DNA of 56,669 bases, from NCBI GenBank assembly GCA_902806435.1, contig CADCWO010000095.1, positions 2,047-58,715 on the forward strand, in the 5' to 3' direction. Position numbers and translations under genes: made by a program. The notes below the pieces were generated by a model that was not told the DNA's origin, did not search any database, and worked only from the letters and a program-made list of their open reading frames with translations. Source of the stretch: an uncultured Synechococcales cyanobacterium (lineage in GTDB: Bacteria > Cyanobacteriota > Cyanobacteriia > Thermosynechococcales > Thermosynechococcaceae). Position 1 is the stretch's first letter, and every line of letters begins with the position of its first letter. This document shows, piece after piece, positions 54,746 to 56,669 of this stretch.

Positions 54746-55669
54746 ATGGCAATGTCATCATTAAATAGTCCTTTATTAACCTTCTCTCACGATTTGGCGG
54801 ATGCTGTCGAAAGAGCGGGGCGTAGTGTTGTGGCAATTAATGCCGGGCAGCGACGCTCATCAAGCGGCGTCCACTGGCAGCCAGGCGTAATTGTTACTGC
54901 CGAGCACAACCTCAAACGGGATGAAGAAATTACGATCGCGCTTCCCCACCGTACCGCAATTCCCGCCACTCTGATTGGGCGCGATCCGACGACCGATCTC
55001 GCGGTACTGCGGTTAGAGGGGGTAGAACTCCCCACTGTTGAAATCGCGGATGCCTCACAACTAAAAGTTGGTCATTTTGTGCTGGCGATCGCTCGCCATA
55101 ACAACGACCTCAGCGCTAGTTTTGGGGTGCTCAGCGCCCTGAGCGGTAGTTGGCGCACCTGGTCTGGTGGTGAGATTGATCAGTTCATTCGCCCAGACCT
55201 TAGCTTTTACCCTGGCTTTTCTGGTGGGCCACTGGTGGATGTTCAGGGGCGGGTTGTGGGAATCAATACGTCGGGGCCACGGCGGATGGTATTGACTATC
55301 CCTACCATCACCGTCAACCGAGTAGTCAGCCAATTGATCGAAAAAGGGCACATCTCCCGGGGCTACCTGGGCGTGTCGCTGCAACCCGTGCATTTACCCG
55401 ATACTCTCAAAGCAACTTTAAACTTACCAGGATCAGGTGGGGTAATTGTGGTGAATGTTGAGGCCGGTGGCCCTGCAGATCACTCAAGCGTGTTGATCGG
55501 TGATGTTTTGGTTGCCCTGGATGGCATACCTGTGCGCGATACCAGTGAGCTACTGGCGCTGCTTGGCCCGGAGCGCGTGGGCAAAACGGTTGGTGCCACG
55601 ATTGTTCGAGGGGGAACCTTAACTGAACTCGCGATCGTGGTCGGAGAGCGCTCCCCGCAAGAAGGATGA
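54746..55669 (+). CDS. HtrA-like serine protease with PDZ domain, no signal peptide
   Basis: A 307-residue S1C-type protease. The triad is His54 (VTAEHNLK), Asp84 (TTDLAVLRL) and Ser159 (YPGFSGGPLVD); the usual GNSGG reads GFSGG. One PDZ domain follows (about 205-295: SRGYLGVSLQPVHLP; GDVLVALDGIPVRDTSEL). No signal peptide or membrane helix is present, unlike typical DegP/DegQ, so it may act in the cytosol. A second ATG at 54752 has better spacing from AGAGG. A two-component-type regulator gene follows 90 bp downstream. Confidence 0.9.
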   Translation: MAMSSLNSPLLTFSHDLADAVERAGRSVVAINAGQRRSSSGVHWQPGVIVTAEHNLKRDEEITIALPHRTAIPATLIGRDPTTDLAVLRLEGVELPTVEIADASQLKVGHFVLAIARHNNDLSASFGVLSALSGSWRTWSGGEIDQFIRPDLSFYPGFSGGPLVDVQGRVVGINTSGPRRMVLTIPTITVNRVVSQLIEKGHISRGYLGVSLQPVHLPDTLKATLNLPGSGGVIVVNVEAGGPADHSSVLIGDVLVALDGIPVRDTSELLALLGPERVGKTVGATIVRGGTLTELAIVVGERSPQEG

Positions 55670-55759
55670 TATGGCAATCGACTATCTTGCCACAGACCCC
55701 CGCCAAGCCAATCTGAGGAAGCTGAGACAATACATCACCCCGTTAAGCATGGAGGCAAT

Positions 55760-56398
55760 GTGATCCGTGTCTTGGTTGCTGCGGACGCTGTAGTGATGCG
55801 TGCAGGGTTAGAGTCGCTCCTTAGTACCCATCCTGAGCTAACAGTAGTCGCTAGCTCAACCCATCTGGCCACTCTCGCTCAGCAGGTGGAAGCGCTCCAG
55901 CCAGACGTGATCGTGCTGGAGTGGAACCGAGACGAGGCTTTGCAGGAGAAATTACTAAGGCTAGGGGCAGTTATAGAGGAGTTGAACCTGGTTATCCTGG
56001 TGGATGAGCCGCAAGGTAATTGGGTCACCGAGGCAATTCGCTTGGGGGTGCGGGCAGTCCTCCCGCGGGAGGCGACGGGAGAGGAGATAGTCGCAACTGT
56101 TATCGCAGCAGCAACCGGACTGGTGATATTGCACTCAGATCTGATTGACGTTTTGCTATCCATCCTGCCTTCTGCAGCCCGCTCACTACCCCCTGAGTCA
56201 CAGGCATTAACCCCTCGCGAGATTGAAGTCTTGACTATGCTGGCTGAAGGTCTGGGAAACAAGGCGATCGCGCGGCGGCTCAACATCTCTGAGCATACGG
56301 TTAAGTTCCACGTCGGCTCCATCTTCAGCAAGCTGAATGCCTCTAGCCGGACTGAAGCTGTGACCCTTGGTGCCCGCCAGGGATTGATTATGCTGTAG
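55760..56398 (+). CDS. NarL/LuxR-type regulator with degenerate receiver
   Basis: A 212-residue regulator. The N-terminal receiver-like domain (1-120) has Glu54 (IVLEWN) where the phospho-Asp should be, AAD at the acidic pair, and Arg in place of the signalling Lys (VLPREA). So it is likely phosphorylation-independent, with Glu possibly mimicking phosphate. The C-terminal HTH (148-205: LTPREIEVLTMLAEGLGNKAIARRLNI) is fully canonical. GTG start with GGAGG eight bases upstream. It follows the HtrA-like protease gene, which may be its target or partner (inference). Confidence 0.88.
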   Translation: MIRVLVAADAVVMRAGLESLLSTHPELTVVASSTHLATLAQQVEALQPDVIVLEWNRDEALQEKLLRLGAVIEELNLVILVDEPQGNWVTEAIRLGVRAVLPREATGEEIVATVIAAATGLVILHSDLIDVLLSILPSAARSLPPESQALTPREIEVLTMLAEGLGNKAIARRLNISEHTVKFHVGSIFSKLNASSRTEAVTLGARQGLIML

Positions 56399-56549
56399 AG
56401 CAGATGTTTGAGCAGATTACCCCTCGGATTGAAGTCATTGTAGAAGAACTGTTTCCTTCTATACCAACTTGCTTAGTGGCAGGTTAGACCTTTTGGTGTA
56501 TGGCTGCAAACTTGAGACCAAACCCTTTGGCAGAGATAGTAGTATAGCC

Positions 56550-56669
56550 CTATGCATACACGTTAGGACAGTTTTTGAAAGCGGCATCGACACAATCTCG
56601 GAAGCTATCAAATTCATCCCATCGTTGCCGCATCCAATTCTTGAGCCCAAACCACCAATGCTCAATCTC
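56550..56669 (-). mobile_element. IS630-type transposase, C-terminal end, cut by the window edge
   Basis: Read on the minus strand from the window edge, 39 codons spell EIEHWWFGLKNWMRQR followed by DEFDSFRDCVDAAF and NVYA, then a TAG. This is the C-terminal end of IS630-family transposases. The gene continues outside the window, so I cannot tell whether it is intact. The sequence from about 56450 to 56549 may be the element's end; the terminal repeat and TA duplication cannot be placed. Confidence 0.75.

Noticed and set aside
56459-56665. 68-residue open frame on the minus strand at the right edge
   Set aside because: It overlaps the IS630 transposase end in another frame and has no family resemblance; the transposase frame carries the recognisable sequence.
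1-56669. tRNA, rRNA or CRISPR elements
   Set aside because: Reading the spacers I found no T-loop-like GGTTCRANTC in a cloverleaf context, no rRNA segments and no regularly spaced repeats.

Overview
The window comes from a cyanobacterial chromosome. The octamer GCGATCGC (HIP1) and its core recur inside genes and spacers. Cyanobacterial marker genes are present: an aldehyde-deformylating oxygenase next to an acyl-ACP reductase and accA, an Omp85-lpxC-fabZ-lpxA-lpxB cluster, DUF1825, DUF1830, DUF3318, DUF4079 and DUF1350 proteins, and pentapeptide-repeat proteins. The genus cannot be read from the sequence. Genes are short transcription units on both strands, mostly housekeeping. I saw no rRNA, tRNA, CRISPR array or intact prophage.

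Layout. 1-7.3 kb: pentapeptide protein and DICT-domain sensor pair, a radical SAM enzyme, small cyanobacterial membrane proteins, an ABC ATPase and an OmpR-type regulator. 7.5-12.3 kb: DNA polymerase I, MsrB and an SPL-like radical SAM protein. 12.3-13.15 kb: non-coding and apparently decayed. 13.15-18.6 kb: a beta-propeller-like protein, a broken zinc-binding-protein gene (znuA-like) behind a Zur-box-like palindrome, a small exported protein, and a YraQ/TIGR03943 permease pair. 18.8-24.7 kb: an unusual sigma-factor-like protein, LptB and LptA-like LPS export genes, an aminotransferase, DUF309, DUF1825 and a sugar ABC permease. 25-27.9 kb: alkane-forming pair ADO/AAR followed by accA. 28-33.2 kb: rhodanese-like protein, ddl behind a striking 15-bp inverted repeat, ICMT-like protein, DUF2905, DUF72, trmB. 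33.2-39.8 kb: lipid A and outer-membrane cluster (bamA, lpxC, fabZ, lpxA, lpxB), preceded by purC. 39.9-46.9 kb: RidA, a beta-barrel protein, DUF1350, regulators, and a DUF3102-like/degenerate methyltransferase protein. 47-56.4 kb: TldD/TldE protease pair, membrane alpha/beta hydrolase, DnaJ-pentapeptide fusion, a 54-residue gene with a textbook ribosome site, aldehyde dehydrogenase, HtrA-like protease and a NarL-type regulator with a degenerate receiver. The right edge cuts an IS630-type transposase.

How the genes fit together. Three themes stand out. Envelope: BamA, lipid A synthesis, LptA/LptB, Ddl and the beta-barrel protein build the outer membrane and wall. Fatty acids: AccA and FabZ feed acyl-ACP, AAR/ADO turn it into alkane, and the aldehyde dehydrogenase at 53.0 kb could recycle stray fatty aldehyde. 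Metal and redox: the dead znuA with its operator-like palindrome and the nearby permease pair suggest a partly lost zinc locus, while MsrB handles oxidised methionine.

Most worth following up: the pseudoenzyme-like DUF3102/methyltransferase protein, the sigma-like protein, the perfect palindrome near the Crp-family gene, the ddl leader hairpin, the NarL-type regulator with Glu at the phosphorylation position, and the dead znuA. No complete new multi-gene system is evident; the unusual items are mostly single genes or sites.
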